62,000 nucleotides of DNA from Apostichopus japonicus (taxonomy: Eukaryota > Echinodermata > Holothuroidea > Aspidochirotida > Stichopodidae): the NCBI RefSeq assembly GCF_037975245.1, contig NC_092575.1:22847341-22909340 (forward strand). Reading direction: 5' to 3'. Position numbers and translations under genes: made by a program. Positions 1 to 13,947 of the stretch are shown here, one piece after another. The notes below the pieces were generated by a model, which was given only the letters and a program-made list of their open reading frames with translations, ran no database searches and had not been told where the DNA came from. Position 1 is the first letter of the stretch. Each line of letters opens with the position of its first letter.

Positions 1-86
1 GTTTCACGATGTACCGTCCATGACATTAGAAAGTAAACATGCATGTATGTTTTCCAGATACACCCGGATGGAGTGTCATACATAAC

Positions 87-136
87 GGGCGTGGGGAGGG
101 GGAGGAGGGGGGGGAGGGGGAGGTTGGGCTCTGGGA
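87..136 (+). repeat. G-rich tract
   Basis: More than four runs of G3 or longer in 50 bp, so G-quadruplex-capable on the + strand. Confidence 0.7.
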
Positions 137-533
137 GAAACATGGTATGAAAAATAATATATTGTCATTGTCATAATGTAGACTTCAAAACTGGGAAACG
201 GTGATATTTGTTATACCCGGTTCCCGGCCTCGCTCTCTCCGCCCGCTGTACGTACTCCGCCAGCAGATTTCATCGAAGTATGTACTATTGTTTCATCCGA
301 AAGGTATGACCAATTCCATCTCTTTCGAAACGGTGCAAAATAGCTGAAAGTCGGATTTAAAACGTTATGACTACAATGGAAATAATCCTATATGGGTCCT
401 TCCCGATTCTTATATGCAAAATACGCTATGCAGTTTAGAAAACATTTGCTGTATGAAAGTTCTGTAAGGGGTACAGGCGTTGAACTTTGAGCCCAAGAAG
501 AAATTGTGCGACTTTTGTGCTTTTCTGCGTATA

Positions 534-690
534 AATGAATGACCGACCAAATGAATGAATGAATGACCACCCGACCGAAAAAATGGATGGATGAATGAAT
601 GAATGAATGAATGACCACCCGAACGACCGAACAACAAAATGGATGGATGAATGAATGAATGAATGAATAAATAAATATATAAATAGATGA
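534..690. repeat. GAAT microsatellite with compound unit
   Basis: (GAAT)n blocks separated by ACCACCCGA-type spacers, repeated about twice with a period near 60 bp. The overlapping minus-strand frames rich in His, Ser, Phe and Ile are products of this repeat. Confidence 0.85.
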
Positions 691-2940
691 GTAAATAAGT
701 ATATGATCGGTCTAATTAACTCTGCATGAGACCAAAGATAATCATGTAACTGCAACTGTTCATGGTTAAGATGCATTTTTCTCCTCATTTACCTTTTGCA
801 AACCTGTAACTAATAAATGATTGATAACATGCAATGTATGCTGGTATATTCCCGTTGTCCTTGTGTTCAAATATGGCTATACTTTGCTTCTTTGTAGTAT
901 GAAAACCCGCTTAAATTCATGGGCATATTGCAAGAGTCATTATTCATATTGAAATGAATTAAGTGTTTCTCCTTTACCAGCATCAGTTTTTACGAATTTA
1001 ACAGTACATCAGTGCGGTAGTATTTTTATGTTCCATAAAAAGGATGAAAGTCATAAAAAGGTGTGCTTTTTGAAGCTTTAAATACTTTGGAAAATAAATG
1101 TACGGAAGTAAATAATTTAAGTTTTTGCAGTAGGCCTAATTATGTTATCTTAGATATATTTTGAGGACAAAAGAACGTTTTGGACGTAAATCATTCTACA
1201 ATCCGTTATAGTTTATTGTGTGTTAAAATTTTTCTGCAGGTATAGTCTGGTCGAGAATTAGTGAGAGAAAAAAAAACTACCGTACCTATGAAAACGTAAT
1301 ATGGTTTTTATAAACTTAATGAAAGTTGCACTATTAGCAACGATGGTATTAAGTATACACGTTAACAAAACATTATCACATGTCACCTTACATTATTTTG
1401 TGGGACACAAAAAATCCACAGTGGGCTAAACGGTGACTATCTCTTTATTTAAATTTTGTTCAAATGGTAATAACCACTCAAATATCTTTTTGTTATGCCA
1501 CGTTTTGCTAGTGTACTAGTATATAGGTTGACAATCAAACTGTGAAATGTTTGACCATGAAAACCCCAGACATGGCGCATATTTGGATTTGTGAAGTATT
1601 TACTGCTTTCTGGTGCAATTAGCGGAAGTAAAAAGTTGAATTGTTTAAAAAGTCATTACTGTTAATTAACAAGAGACAAATCGAACGGAGAATAGCCTAA
1701 GTCTTTGTAACTCTTTTTGACATTCGCAAACAAAAGTTGTTTTGTTACTTCCCAGCAAATGTTGCTTGGCAATTTCTTGGTATGGTACCGCTGGACTGCA
1801 TATACAAAGGTTGTAGTATTAAAATGTTCATCTGTTCCTTCGGAAATTAGTCAAACAATCAACTCCCATCCAAATTTGTTTGAACTGAAACCGCTAAACG
1901 CCTTTGTTTTACAAAGATAACGAGTAAACAAGATTGTATCTGTTTATTTTTTTTCTCACAGAGCGGAGCTATTAGACAATTAAAAAGAAAAAAAAATAGC
2001 AAGAAAAAAAAAAACCCCACCTCCAAGCTTCGTTATCAACGAATTCTCTGATGGAAAATGAGGATTTAACCAAACGAAGTTATCTGTAACGAAATTGCGG
2101 CGACTTGTTGACAGTACGAGAGGTATAATATTACTAATGTTTGACCAAGAAGATGGTAATCGGAAGGTGTTTACAAGTGTCTTCCTATGGGTTAGCGTAC
2201 AGGCGCCCAATACTGTCATCGAGTCGCCCCGATTGCCGAGTCGTGCTAGCGGTTATAATGGTAACGTGATAGTTGTTAAGGGGGACGGTGGATGGCTGAT
2301 ATTTGTATTTTGGAGAAGAAGAAGAACAAAAATAACACCATATTGCGATCATCAGAGATGCCGATATTTAATAACATCAAACAAAACTTGAAAATTTGTG
2401 AAGATTCTTTTTGAAGTTTCTATTTTTTTGGGGGGCTGTTTGAAGATATTAATTAGCAGTAGCCCAAATTTTAAACAAATATTACATGACAGAGGAGTAA
2501 CTGCAAGCACAAGTTTTATTTAAATCATAACGGTAATTTAACCTGAATATAATTTGCATATAAAGATAGGGCGGAAGATTTTGTCTACTATTGGGACGGC
2601 TATAACTATAACGTAACTGCAATATCTTGAGTGCAAAACAGATATTATATCTAACAGACTGCTTTAAGACACATACTAGCCTACCTTCACCCTAGAAAAA
2701 AGAGAAAAACCAAAGAAAAAAAACCCACGAACATCCTTTCGTTTTCAGGTACGGTTTTCATATTCACTGAAGCTAGATTTGAGAGCTTGATTATGATTTT
2801 TTTAAATTGGCCCTAACAGGAGACCAAAACGTCAGCTTTAGCTTATAGGTAAATATATTGTTGTGACGAGCGATCCCCACCCCCGATAGTTAAGGAATGT
2901 TTTGTGGAAGATATCCTAGTTATTACATTACATATGTGGG

Positions 2941-3341
2941 CAGGGGGTAGGAGCCGGGGGGGGGGTCACTGGGGGCACGTGCCTCACTTTTTTTCCAAAC
3001 TAGCAAATGTGCCCTACTGGCAAATAAAATGTGCCCCTTTAATGAAGAACTGTTTTGTGGATATCTTAAGCCTTTTTTAATTTTAATATTTTATTTTTAT
3101 TATGTATTTTTAGTCTGTACATGCTATTTCTAAAATAGCATCCCATATCTTGTTGTAGCACGGTTAACAATAAACAATGTCAATAAATAGTATTGATAGG
3201 CGTACTAACACATCATATATATTTAAGTGATATGGCCGGTGTGTATCGGTTTATGGCATAACGAGTGGTGGTTGTGGAATGAGAAAGTGCCCCTCTGATG
3301 TTATGCCCCCCCCCCAATTTTGGAAGCTTCCTACCCACCTG
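2941..3341. mobile_element. probable non-autonomous hAT-type MITE
   Basis: The left end reads CAGGGGGTAGGAGCC. The reverse complement of the right end reads CAGGTGGGTAGGAAGC, so the termini form imperfect inverted repeats starting CAGG, as in hAT elements. The flanks TATGTGGG (2933-2940) and TAAGTGGG (3342-3349) match at 7 of 8 positions, the size of a hAT target-site duplication. The element is 401 bp with no ORF, and has a G10 run near the left end and a C run near the right end. Superfamily is inferred from termini only. Confidence 0.62.
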
Positions 3342-3397
3342 TAAGTGGGGACGATATATCAATTTATAAATCTATGATATCATAGCGTCATTCGGAT

Positions 3398-3425
3398 CTG
3401 GACAAGAATTACTGGACAAGAATTA
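3398..3425. repeat. 14-bp tandem duplication
   Basis: CTGGACAAGAATTA occurs twice in a row. Confidence 0.9.
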
Positions 3426-5465
3426 CTTCCTCTTTTTATTCTCTTCCCATTTTTAAGGTATAGAATGGTAACCCTGTCGGCACTGAGAGTCTGACTACCA
3501 TGATGTCATTAGGTCATCGTAAGAGTTCGATCTTGTTTGATTTAGCATTTAGCAGAACCCATCGTCATCGCAGAAAGCAATCATTGTATTAAACAATAAT
3601 AAAAGTAATAATAATATAAAAAAAATAATGTGGCTTGATGATGTCATATTAAGACTTGATCAAGTCTTCCGCCTGTTTTGTACAAAGGAACATTTAATCT
3701 GTATTATCTCCAAAAGAGAATATGATTTTTTGAGTTTTCTTAGTTCTTGGTTTTATGTCTTTTTCAAAAGCTATATCACGACAACATTTTAAAAATAAAA
3801 CCATATTCTGCATTCTGCAAAATGGTGAAGGTTGACGAAGCTAAGTGAGAAGTGAGATTCATGCTGTTCCCTAAAGTATGTTGTCATATAACGAGAAATG
3901 TTGAATTTGCTATTAATCATTATCATCACCATAATAAAATAAAAATAAATATTGACATATTCTTTTGTATGAAATTTGCGCATATGAAGATGTTCATGAG
4001 AAATGCAAGTTATGGAGAAATATATAACATAGGAATTGTAACAGAAATCAAAAGAGCATGCCACATGTATTAGGCTAGACGCCGTTTATCTCATTACACT
4101 ATCACAGTTGCAATGAGGTATATTCGTATATGTATCGATATTTTAGCGGGTTCACTTCCGGTTCCATTTCTACTGATGGTTCTATATCTGTCCATCTGGT
4201 GACCTCCTCTTTCTTGTCAGTTGAAGTTGGTGGCTGAACAAACTGTTTGGAAAAGTATTGCATCTGTTGGTGAAAATCCCGTCCATACATCATATAATTT
4301 TTCGGCAAGGATGTGTGACTGATATTTGCATATTTGGTGATATTTTGTGACTGCCTTTTGGTCGGAGAAGCTGAGTGAATTATGGCATGCTTTTGATTTC
4401 TGTTTACAATTCTTATGTTATGTATCTCCACAAGTTGCATTGTTCATGAACGTCTTCATACAGAGGATATTGGCAGCTCAGCGAACATTCAAACTGTATC
4501 GCATTTTAGCAGGGAAAGGGGCACAATCATTAGAAAGGAACGAACGAACGAGCAAACGGAACATAATCAAATGAGAAAACAGTCACAGAGTTTAATCTTG
4601 GCATCAGGTACATTTCAACGAAGCATATAGTCAATACACGTTCGAGCAAACGACCTAACCAACATACTACCGTACCATATACAAACTGACGAATGAACGA
4701 ACAAACTTGTCTACCAGCCGACTAAAGCAACTAACTAACATTTAATGAACTTCCACTGTAAAAATAACAACAAAATACACATTGTTTGATGAAAACATCT
4801 GTACAACACTGTATAGATAGAGAGATAGCTTTTTATTCTTTTTTTTTTGTTTTTTTTGTCAAGAGGTTAAATAAACCCAGCTCTCGTCTCTTTAAACTGT
4901 GTACATGGTTGGTGTTGACCTCAAGTCAATGGAATGAATGAACGTAACGGAGTGTTTGTTAAGACGGCGAGTATAAAGGAAAGCGCCTAACCGCTGACGC
5001 AGTATGATGGATAGCCGAAACGACATGAGTGGGGGGACGTTTCCGTTCATATTGCCAGACATTTAATGCCGCGATACGAAATATTTCTCCTCAGAGGGAA
5101 CATAAAGAAAGTGAATTAAGGGCTGTCAAGATAGGCGTCAAATTTTTGAAACCCGTGTGGGTAATTCGACGACTTAGTATAGTAAGCAAAAAGTATTTGA
5201 TGAATTAAAATAAATAAAAAAGAATAATAAAAAAGAAAGAATAAAGGGGAAAATAAGAAGGAGAAAAAACTGAGAGGACCTTTTGACCCTAGATATTTAA
5301 CTATACAGCCAGTAAATTAAGAGATATTACATCATTTGGTTGAATATTACGGAGGAGTTTCAAATGATGGCGTTCTGCATGACGGAGGTCGTGAATTTAA
5401 AGCAGTAGTTTCCAACAGGCGTGGGTGGAGGGTGTTAATTACCCCTGGGAGCAATGAGCTGATTA

Positions 5466-5551
5466 TTTTTGGGGGTGTGGGGGGAGGTGGGAGGGTGCAG
5501 GTGGTAGGAGGGAGGTGGGAGGGGATGGGGAGGTGGGAGGGGGAGGAGGGA
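5466..5551 (+). repeat. G-rich tract
   Basis: About 85 bp of G3-G6 runs with AGGT spacers; strong G-quadruplex potential on the + strand. Confidence 0.75.
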
Positions 5552-5707
5552 TATTGGTACTACTGCTGACTAATTTGCTTAATGTTTATTACTGACCGTT
5601 TTACATATATGGTAATGAGGTAAAGGAGGAGAGGACGGTTTGTGTACAGGTTCTACAAATGTTAGGACCCATAGATTTGAAGGGATGTATCACTATGTAT
5701 CATCATT

Positions 5708-5708
5708 A

Positions 5709-5776
<68 letters not shown>

Positions 5777-5829
5777 TATATATATATATATATATTCATA
5801 TATATATATATTTATATATATATATGAAA
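5708..5829. repeat. (TA)n microsatellite
   Basis: Nearly pure TA dinucleotides with TATTCA interruptions. The Tyr-Ile frame here is an artefact. Confidence 0.95.
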
Positions 5830-5900
5830 TATGGTTAAATATTCAAAGGCATACAAACGCTTGTTCAAAAGACCAAAAAAACCAAAAAAAAAAAAAAAAC

Positions 5901-6117
5901 CTTAGTTGAAATGAGGATAACCATTGGTCCACGGGATTAGTAGGTGAGATCTAAATCGAAATATCCTGATGAAGAAGAAAATATACCATACAATCCTATA
6001 AACTACAAACTCAAAAATAAAGCAAACAAACAAAGAAAACAAGCACACATACAAAAAAGCCTTTAGTTGAAATGGAGATGACCAATGGGCCACGGGATTA
6101 GTAGGTGAGATTTGGAA
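5901..6117. repeat. diverged direct duplication, about 55 bp
   Basis: 5901-5956 and 6061-6117 share TTAGTTGAAATG, then CCACGGGATTAGTAGGTGAG, spaced about 160 bp apart. Confidence 0.85.
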
Positions 6118-6771
6118 AAGGTGTAACATTGTAAGGAGAGGATTGCATAGGTGAATATACATAATAATATCGACCGTCGCTACCAGAACACTGCCAACCA
6201 TATTGCAACACGACTGCACAGTCAATGCTAACTAAAGAAAAGAAAAACAAATCCGGTAAGGACTATGTAAAGACGTGGTCTGGTATAAAAGGTTTAGCTT
6301 ACGTTTCCTCATTCCCATGAGTTTCAGTAACCTCGTTAATTGCTTAAAACATGCGTTACCTTTCCTTCTTCACCCTTCACTTATCTGTTCACTATGGGTT
6401 TTGTGCTACCTCGCACATGCTGCGTGATCACACCAACAACAACAAATCTTACGCGCGCATTATTAAGTATGAGTCGTTTCTCGTATATATATTATAATAA
6501 TGATAATAATAATCAGCAGTTACTTTTACGACGTTTAAACGACCAGAAATGTGGAAGAAGCCCGCAAAGGCTTATCGATTACAACTTACACGTCGGGTGG
6601 CTTCCAATTCAATGTATATAACAAGGTATACGCCTATTTGAACTACCAGAATTGCTATTCGAATTAGCCCATTAGTTTAATTATTGTAAATAACATTGCT
6701 CCAGATTCGGCAATAAAGGTTCTGAGTATAACGTCATTGATGAAATTGTGTTCAAAGTCACATGTCTGGAT

Positions 6772-6857
6772 TGATGAATGAATGAAGGAATGAATGAATG
6801 AATGAATGAATGGATGAATGAGAGATTGAGTGAATGACAATTGAGAGAATGAATGAA
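6772..6857. repeat. GAAT microsatellite
   Basis: A second (GAAT)n tract with point variants, the same motif as at 534-690. Confidence 0.9.
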
Positions 6858-9800
6858 CAACCAACTCGCCCAAATAATATTGAGAATATCGATTATTTGA
6901 CAAAATGCAAAATATTACTTTGCATGTGTTTACTTTTTTTTCTGACAAAGAAACTGTTCATATTTTCTTAATGTATTGATCAGTCTTATTTGGTTCCCCC
7001 ATCAAGTTCAAAAGCTTTCAAAGATCTAAATATCAAAATCAATCGGAAGTATATTGGTGATGTCAACTGCTTGTCGACTTATACATAACACATTAGGTTC
7101 ACTGTTCTGAGTGGACATGTATCCAAGTTGAAGAGGCTTCCATTTCCTGATTTTCTGTACCAAACATTAATCGTTGTATCGATGAGTCAATTTACTAAAT
7201 ATGTAAATGATTCTTCCAAAAAATAAGTCAAAAAGAAAGCAGAAAGATACGAAAAATTGTTGGCTCATAAAGCAAGTACTAAATATATTTCAAAAGATGG
7301 AAAAGCCGATAAATTAAAAGGAAAAAAACAACACGAAAAAAAAAAAAAACATAAAACAAGCGAAGATAATTTGTCTTCCAACTTCATAAATGAACGTCAT
7401 ATTAAAGAGAGGATTTGAATAATGAGGTCATTGATCACTTATGTTATAACTATGGATCACCAGAACACGGATTAGCTATGAGGTCATTAATTCATGTAAA
7501 GTTGAGGTTTATTGCTCTTTCTTAATATATGGTTTACGTGAGATTTCTCGCATCTCGAAATAACCAAGGGTTTAGTTTAACACTAGTCATAACCCCAAAA
7601 AAAACAAACAAATATATTAAACTGCAACAGGCTGATCATCACTAAGATTAACAAAAAATCGAATTAAGGAATTAGTAGAAAATTGTGAATCATTTACAGT
7701 GGTTAAAGAATATTTAAAGAAATATGTACTTTTCCCGAACGACTGATGAAAAGCTGGTCTGGTTACAGATAAATGCAAAGGTTACCATATTACTGATTAC
7801 GAAATTGAGAGCAAGTGATTTGGTTTGTTAAAAACAAGTAAGGAAGATAAAAAAATATATATAAAAGTTAGTGTGATTTGTATTTATATATACATAAAAC
7901 CCAAATTAAACTTTTTGGTTATTACACTATTTGTGAGAGACCACACTTGATCCCTCATTAGAAAGGTTATTTTTGCAGTCTCCTCCTCCTCAGAGTGAAA
8001 CTTAGCTCTTATGCCAATAGAGTGGAAGAAATCACTCGCTTCGAAACTAAACTACTGACATTAAGTGGTATAACAGTAACTTTCATCAGGTACACTTTTA
8101 AAAGAGTGAAATATCCACTCTTTGGAAGTAAGTGGGTAATGGATTTCAAAATAAGTCCTATATATATATATATATATATCTCATAAACAATATTTACTGA
8201 AATATGGACTTTAAAAAGTCGCGGCCTTATGATGGTTCTTTTGTGAGATCATCGTAATTTATTGCATTTATTTAAAACTGATCAAAATTGATCCAAAAAA
8301 GAGAAGGATTGAGAAAGGCTTGATATAATCCGGTGTTCGTCTTCGTTCATCTCTTGGGCAGTGCTTCAAATGAGCTTCTGTTGGCTTCCTATAAGCCTTG
8401 GGAAAACTAAAGTAAAGCAGAAAACAAATCGCGACAAAATGAACACACCATAAGAAGAGGAACAAGAAGAGGACACAGAGAGGAATCTCATCTGAACTGC
8501 AAACCTGCCCAAGAGTGTTTCACAATAATTAAAAACAGTATATTCCTTAAAACTATAATGTGAAGTAAAATGAATCATAAGTACACTCTACTAATACTTG
8601 ATATTACCTATAGTTGATTTCACAAGTGTGAATTAATCAAGACATATTTCTCCTCATGCAGCGAATAAAAATAATTGAAAACTAAAACGGTTTATATTTT
8701 GTAAACAACTATTCGCAAAGTTTGTTTTCTACACTAGTAAGTTCTGATTAATATAGACCTTTCTTATTGATTAACCCATTTTAACGGTGGGAATCATAAA
8801 CTACAGAAATAATAGATAATAAAAGAGGAATAACTCGAGTAACTTATTATCGTTAATCGTTTCTTCTTTTATAGAAGTTATAAAAGGATCCTATGCCTTA
8901 CTTGTACAATATATATAATCGCAATATCTGCAATGCGTAAGTTTAGCAGAGGTATGTAGGCTTTTTCAGTGTACTATTGTAATCACACGAGATGGGTATC
9001 TATAGTCTATACCTGGATTAGCATATCCACTACTTGTTGCAAACTCGGACATTACTTTGGATGGCAAACTCCTACCAGGAAAAGTGCCAAAAAGCATCAG
9101 GGAGAACATCTTATTTTATTGGATCAATTGAGGCAAGTTTAGACCTCTTCAGGCCTACCAGGAGAAGCGTACGAAAATGTTTTTACTACTGAGTAAAGAG
9201 GTTTGTTTACAAGTGACGAAAATGTCAAGCTCTCATTGCAAAAAATCTGCAAAATACGGAAAACAGATGGTGCTATAAATAGCCAACTTGTCAGCTATCC
9301 GGTGATGGGTAAGCGTTTAGCAAGTGAGAACTTTGAATTAGACTTAAGAGACCACACGTTATGATATAGTGTGTAAGTCAGAGGGGCTTTTAACATGCGT
9401 CTACAGTTTGTAATGCTATCGAGTCCATCTGCGATTGGCTCACGATTGTATTCATAACGGTCAAACAAGGAAAACAAAATAAATACAGAACGATTGTTAT
9501 ACAGTTTACGTGGAGAATATTCGTCAGTGCAGAAACGTGAATACCCTGTGGACGAATTATGTGGATTATATTTTGACACCGAAATTAGGACAAGGCTGTG
9601 ACTGACTAATATTTGGATACAAATATTTTTATTTATTAATTTGGACTAGCCAATAGCATATAAGGTTACATTCAAGACCTTTAATTCGTGTAAGCATTGT
9701 TATCTGTATCCAAACTTTGTTACAGACACGCTGCGATGTCTCGGCAAGACATATTCTAGAATGTAAACAATGCACTTTGTCTTTGGGAACCATCATCGAT

Positions 9801-9942
9801 CATATGTCCATGACAGAATATCATTATCCGAAATTAATTTTAAACAGAATATGTAATTACATAAAGGTCAACCAAAATCATGTGCATATATAAAACAAAG
9901 TGCAATAACTGTAATTCCATTGACGAGGTGTTACACTAAGGT

Positions 9943-10314
9943 GTTGAAGGCATTGAAGACTCGCCCCAAACCGCGTGCTGCCATCTTTAAAAAGTTAACT
10001 TTCCGTTGCTTGCAAGTGAAGTTTTTCTCTTGTCGCTACAAAATGCAGACAGTAAGGAAACGTGACACCTTGTTATCATTAGCTGGTCATGAGATGTCCA
10101 TCGCTGTATCGTTTGTACACTGTGCTGTGGGTATTGACCGCAGCTGTTTGTACTGACTGTACACTAGTGTCTAATTACCAACGGTAGCAAGCTGTGGGTG
10201 CATTTTCTGGGATCGATGGTGGTGTCTAACACTTCTGTTACACCTCATTCGAAACTAGGTCAGATGACCGGCATTGGACGTTTCTTTTTGCGCGAGTCTT
10301 CACACCCATTAAAT
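9943..10314. mobile_element. TTAA-flanked MITE, copy 1
   Basis: About 365 bp, clearly homologous to 61084-61447 in the same orientation over its whole length. Shared landmarks include GGCATTGAAGACTCGCCCCA at the left, GTGTCTAACACTTCTGTTAC in the middle and GCGAGTCTTCACACCC at the right. The ends are inverted repeats (GAAGACTCGC at both). The flanks are TTGA on the left and TTAA on the right, as expected for an eroded TTAA duplication. No ORF of note. Confidence 0.8.
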
Positions 10315-11190
10315 GTTCACAAATAGTTAGAAAAATAATTCCGTGGAAGCCGCGCATCCTGATCTCGTACTGAATACAATGTTTCCACCAGGAGATATGC
10401 CTTTCAGACATAATACTTTTGGCGGTCTGCACTTTAGAGCCACATAAAAGCTATATAATTGGACGAAACTTTAGCAAAATGTATTGGCAGAGAATAAACC
10501 AACATGTATAAGTAAAGCAACGTTTGTGAATATTCATGTTGTTCTTGATGAAAGAATGGTAACATGATCATTCATTTCTTATGTTAATTTTATACCGTTG
10601 AAAATCTAACCACTCTTTAACTTCGGGGTGGTATGAAATTTCGAAATGATTTGTTATTTCTTAATTATCTAAGCTTGTTTTGGCGATGCCATGCGAACAT
10701 ATATAGACAGAGTAGATCGGTCGAGCTAGATATTAGTTGGTAAAATAAGCAGTGAAAAAATCATTCGCGTACTGATCTTTAGCTATTACTAAAAGAAATT
10801 CATGATTACTTTTAGTAAGTAACCTGGCTTTGCAAGATCATGTCGTTAATTTAATGTTCAGCAACAACCATCTCTGTCATGTTATATGAATACTTCGACT
10901 TGCGACTTAAGGAGCCGTTGTCACTTCTTTTGAACAGTTATATATCAATCGAAAAAAAAATGGTTGTTTTTACAAAAATAGTTCAAAATGGATATTTCAG
11001 TCTGTTGCCAACTTGATATAATAGTTCCTCCGAATATACACACACAAAAATATATGCAGAATTGCATTATAGTTTGTCTGTCATTATTGTCACAATAAGC
11101 GGCTTGTAGTACCTCCGAAAACGTCAGATTATATCTCTTTTGTAATATTACGGCATGCCTAGAACACTTGCTCGACAAATGTCTGACGAG

Positions 11191-11245
11191 GCAGAGATAG
11201 AGAGAGATGGAGAGAGGTGGGTGGAGAGAGAGAGAGAGGAAGGGG
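11191..11245. repeat. GA-rich simple repeat
   Basis: Imperfect (GA)n. Confidence 0.85.
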
Positions 11246-12488
11246 TATGCAGGTACGGGATCGATTATTTTGTAAAAAGTAACTTCACCCCCTTGAAATC
11301 CATTTAGTTCCTTGAATGAGGAAAGCAAAGTAAATTACATATATAACCCTGCATGATGAAAGTTTAACGAACTAAACCTCTAAAGTGTGTTATGCGTACT
11401 TTATAAGTCATGTGATCGCAACGATAGCCTTAGTTACACAACTTTGAATACAGTCTGTTTTTGTTTCGAATCTTTGATCACGCTACCATAAAGTTTACTG
11501 AATTATTTACAAGACAAAAGGATTAAAAGCAATATTACACCTGCTTTAAGAATGATTGTCTGCAATAAAATTCCAACTATGGTTTATATGGGCTATCCGC
11601 TTATGTATCCCTTCATCAATAACCTTATAACAATATATTTATTTTAGAAATAGAGAAGAGAGTAAATGGCATTGACAGTCAAGTAAAACCTTTCCAACAA
11701 GGAAATTATCCGATATGCCGATTGGTATGCAAATCAGTCTCCATTGTTCTTTAAAGCAGCTGTTTGCATTGACTAAAGTAATTAAAGGATAACTTTCTTT
11801 CTCGATGCTATACGCCATACGTGAAACCCATAACAGCATAAGTTGATGAAGGAAAAGTTCGAAAACCTTGAAGTAGTTTCATGAGGGTGTCATCAATACC
11901 TTCGTCCCGTGGTGATTTGTGGCCGAGTTAAGGATAACATCGGATGGCACAATCAAACCTATTCTGGTTGTATTGTTATGTTAAAACGCTCGAGCTAGGC
12001 CACGTTACATTTCTACAACGGTTGTGATATTATAGGGTATATTGAGATACAGATACACCCAGGAGACGGCTGCCACCATATAAGTTGTTTGTAGAATTTT
12101 CTCAACCCATGACTAGAATGATGTAACATAAGTCACCAACTTAATTCTAGCGGTCCCGAGAATGTCCTGCAGTTTTGAAAGCAGCTAATTAATTGATCAC
12201 TTAAATCACATAGTTATAATTCGGATGTAGTATAAACCACCTTATAACTACGAGATAACTTGAAAGTCCAGCACATAGACAAAACTGTCGAATAGCTCCC
12301 CAGATGACAAATAAACCATAAGGATTTGACTTCCTCAAATGACATATTAACAACGTTAGATAAAGTATAGTCAATGGCAAAGAGGGTTTAGGTATAACCA
12401 CTTGGTGCTCTGTTGGCCTTATGTAATGCAAGGAACATCTCTTGTTGTAAAACGATATCTCATCTTTGTCAGTTAGCCTGAGTTAGCC

Positions 12489-12700
12489 TTAAAGGCGCAT
12501 TCCAGAATCAAAAAATACATTAGAGGGCACAATCAAAAAAAAAAAATCATAAAATGCGTTCACAATCGTCCATGCTGTATTACTAACATACAGCAGCACA
12601 ATATCTAAATCAAAAGTCATTATTTTAACATTAAATCATGTTGGTCAAAATAGGAGTTCTCACATGCAATCATAACTCAAAAAGAGGTCGTCAATAACCG
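12489..12700. repeat. possible MITE fragment
   Basis: Starts GCCTTAAAGGCGCATTCCAGA, which resembles the sequence at 61884-61905. Right end not found. Confidence 0.3.
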
Positions 12701-12788
12701 TTTACAAACCTGTTCGAGTTTACGAAGGCTTAGGCTCACATTGAGAAAGGCTGTTCTATAATCCTCCACAGACTTGTATAGTACGAGA

Positions 12789-12988
12789 ACAACAGCATGA
12801 GTACCGTGGTTACAACAGCATGAGTACCGTGAGTACAACAGCATAAGTACCGTGAGTACAACATCATGAGCACCATTGTTACAACAGAGTGAGTACCGTG
12901 GTCACAACAGCACGAGTACCGTGAGTACAACAGCATGAGTACCGTAGGTACAACAGTATGAGTACCGTGGATACAACAGCATGAGTAC
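12789..12988. repeat. 23-bp minisatellite, about 9 units
   Basis: The unit is ACAACAGCATGAGTACCGTG plus three variable bases. Unit starts fall every 23 bp from 12789 to 12973. Twenty-three is not a multiple of three, so the overlapping Cys/Tyr/Thr-rich minus-strand frame has an alternating rather than constant repeat and is not a credible protein. Confidence 0.95.
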
Positions 12989-13343
12989 GAGTTCAATTAT
13001 AAATTTGCATATGAGTACGAGTACCAGTAAGAGCACTTAATTTTACATCCTACACTACCCTTGAGTGTACAGATCCACAAGGCTGATTAAACGGGTGCAG
13101 GAAACTTTGCTATGAGACGAACACGACATTGACTCAACAGGGCCGCAACTACTTACACTTCAAGTGAGATTCAGCCCCCATCCTCGAGAATAAAGAAAAA
13201 GTTAAGAACTCAGCCCATTCCACTGACAAAACAGTCGTAGTATACAGTACATAAATATACAATATCTATGTACGATAAAACCTTAACAGTTGACACAATT
13301 CTCCATCCGTAACGATGGGAATACTTTACTTATGTCCATGCAT

Positions 13344-13356
13344 TGGTCAAAGGTCA
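13344..13356 (+). promoter_or_regulatory. DR1 nuclear-receptor element (HNF4-type)
   Basis: TGGTCAAAGGTCA: two half sites spaced by one base, one mismatch from AGGTCAAAGGTCA and close to the GGGTCAAAGGTCA HNF4 consensus. It lies about 2.6 kb above the hnf1 start. In vertebrates HNF4A activates HNF1A through a DR1 site, so the position is suggestive. Function is inferred. Confidence 0.45.
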
Positions 13357-13947
13357 CGGTTCATTCTAAACAGCGGGAAAGCGTTTTATTTCCTAACAAC
13401 ATATATAGAATGCATTGAGATCGTTGTAATAATCTCAAAGTATGAGCGGAGCACCACCGTGATATCTAAATGAAATTGAATGTTTTGTAAATAAAGGGAG
13501 AAAATCATTTCGCTCACTTAAGTTGAGAATGCGATTTAGGAGAAAGGGGATTGCTATCACTTTCTCGGTGACTTTATTTGACAAATGGTAAATTCATTTT
13601 AAACCTTGAATAACCTTTACGTTTGACTTCAATGCTCTCTACTTTACCCGGAGACTATAACATCTATAACCATGAAAACATAACTGCATGAATTAAGAAT
13701 AAAATAAACACAATTCTTTATAGGTAATATCAATTCTAAATCAGCAACTCTCCTTGTAAATGCTTCAGTGTGAAGATGTCACAGCATGTTACTAAATATA
13801 TGTCTTGTGCTTGTCGCATTTGATTGGAGTGAACAACAGCACCAGAAACTGGTTAAACCACTTTCAAACACCAGACCCCAAACGAGTAGCTGAACTTTAA
13901 AGTAGACCTTTGATTAAAGGCATCAACATTTGTAATTGGTAAAGCGG

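Noticed and set aside
12736-12996. Cys/Tyr/Thr-rich minus-strand frame
   Set aside because: Translation of the 23-bp minisatellite; no splice or start context.
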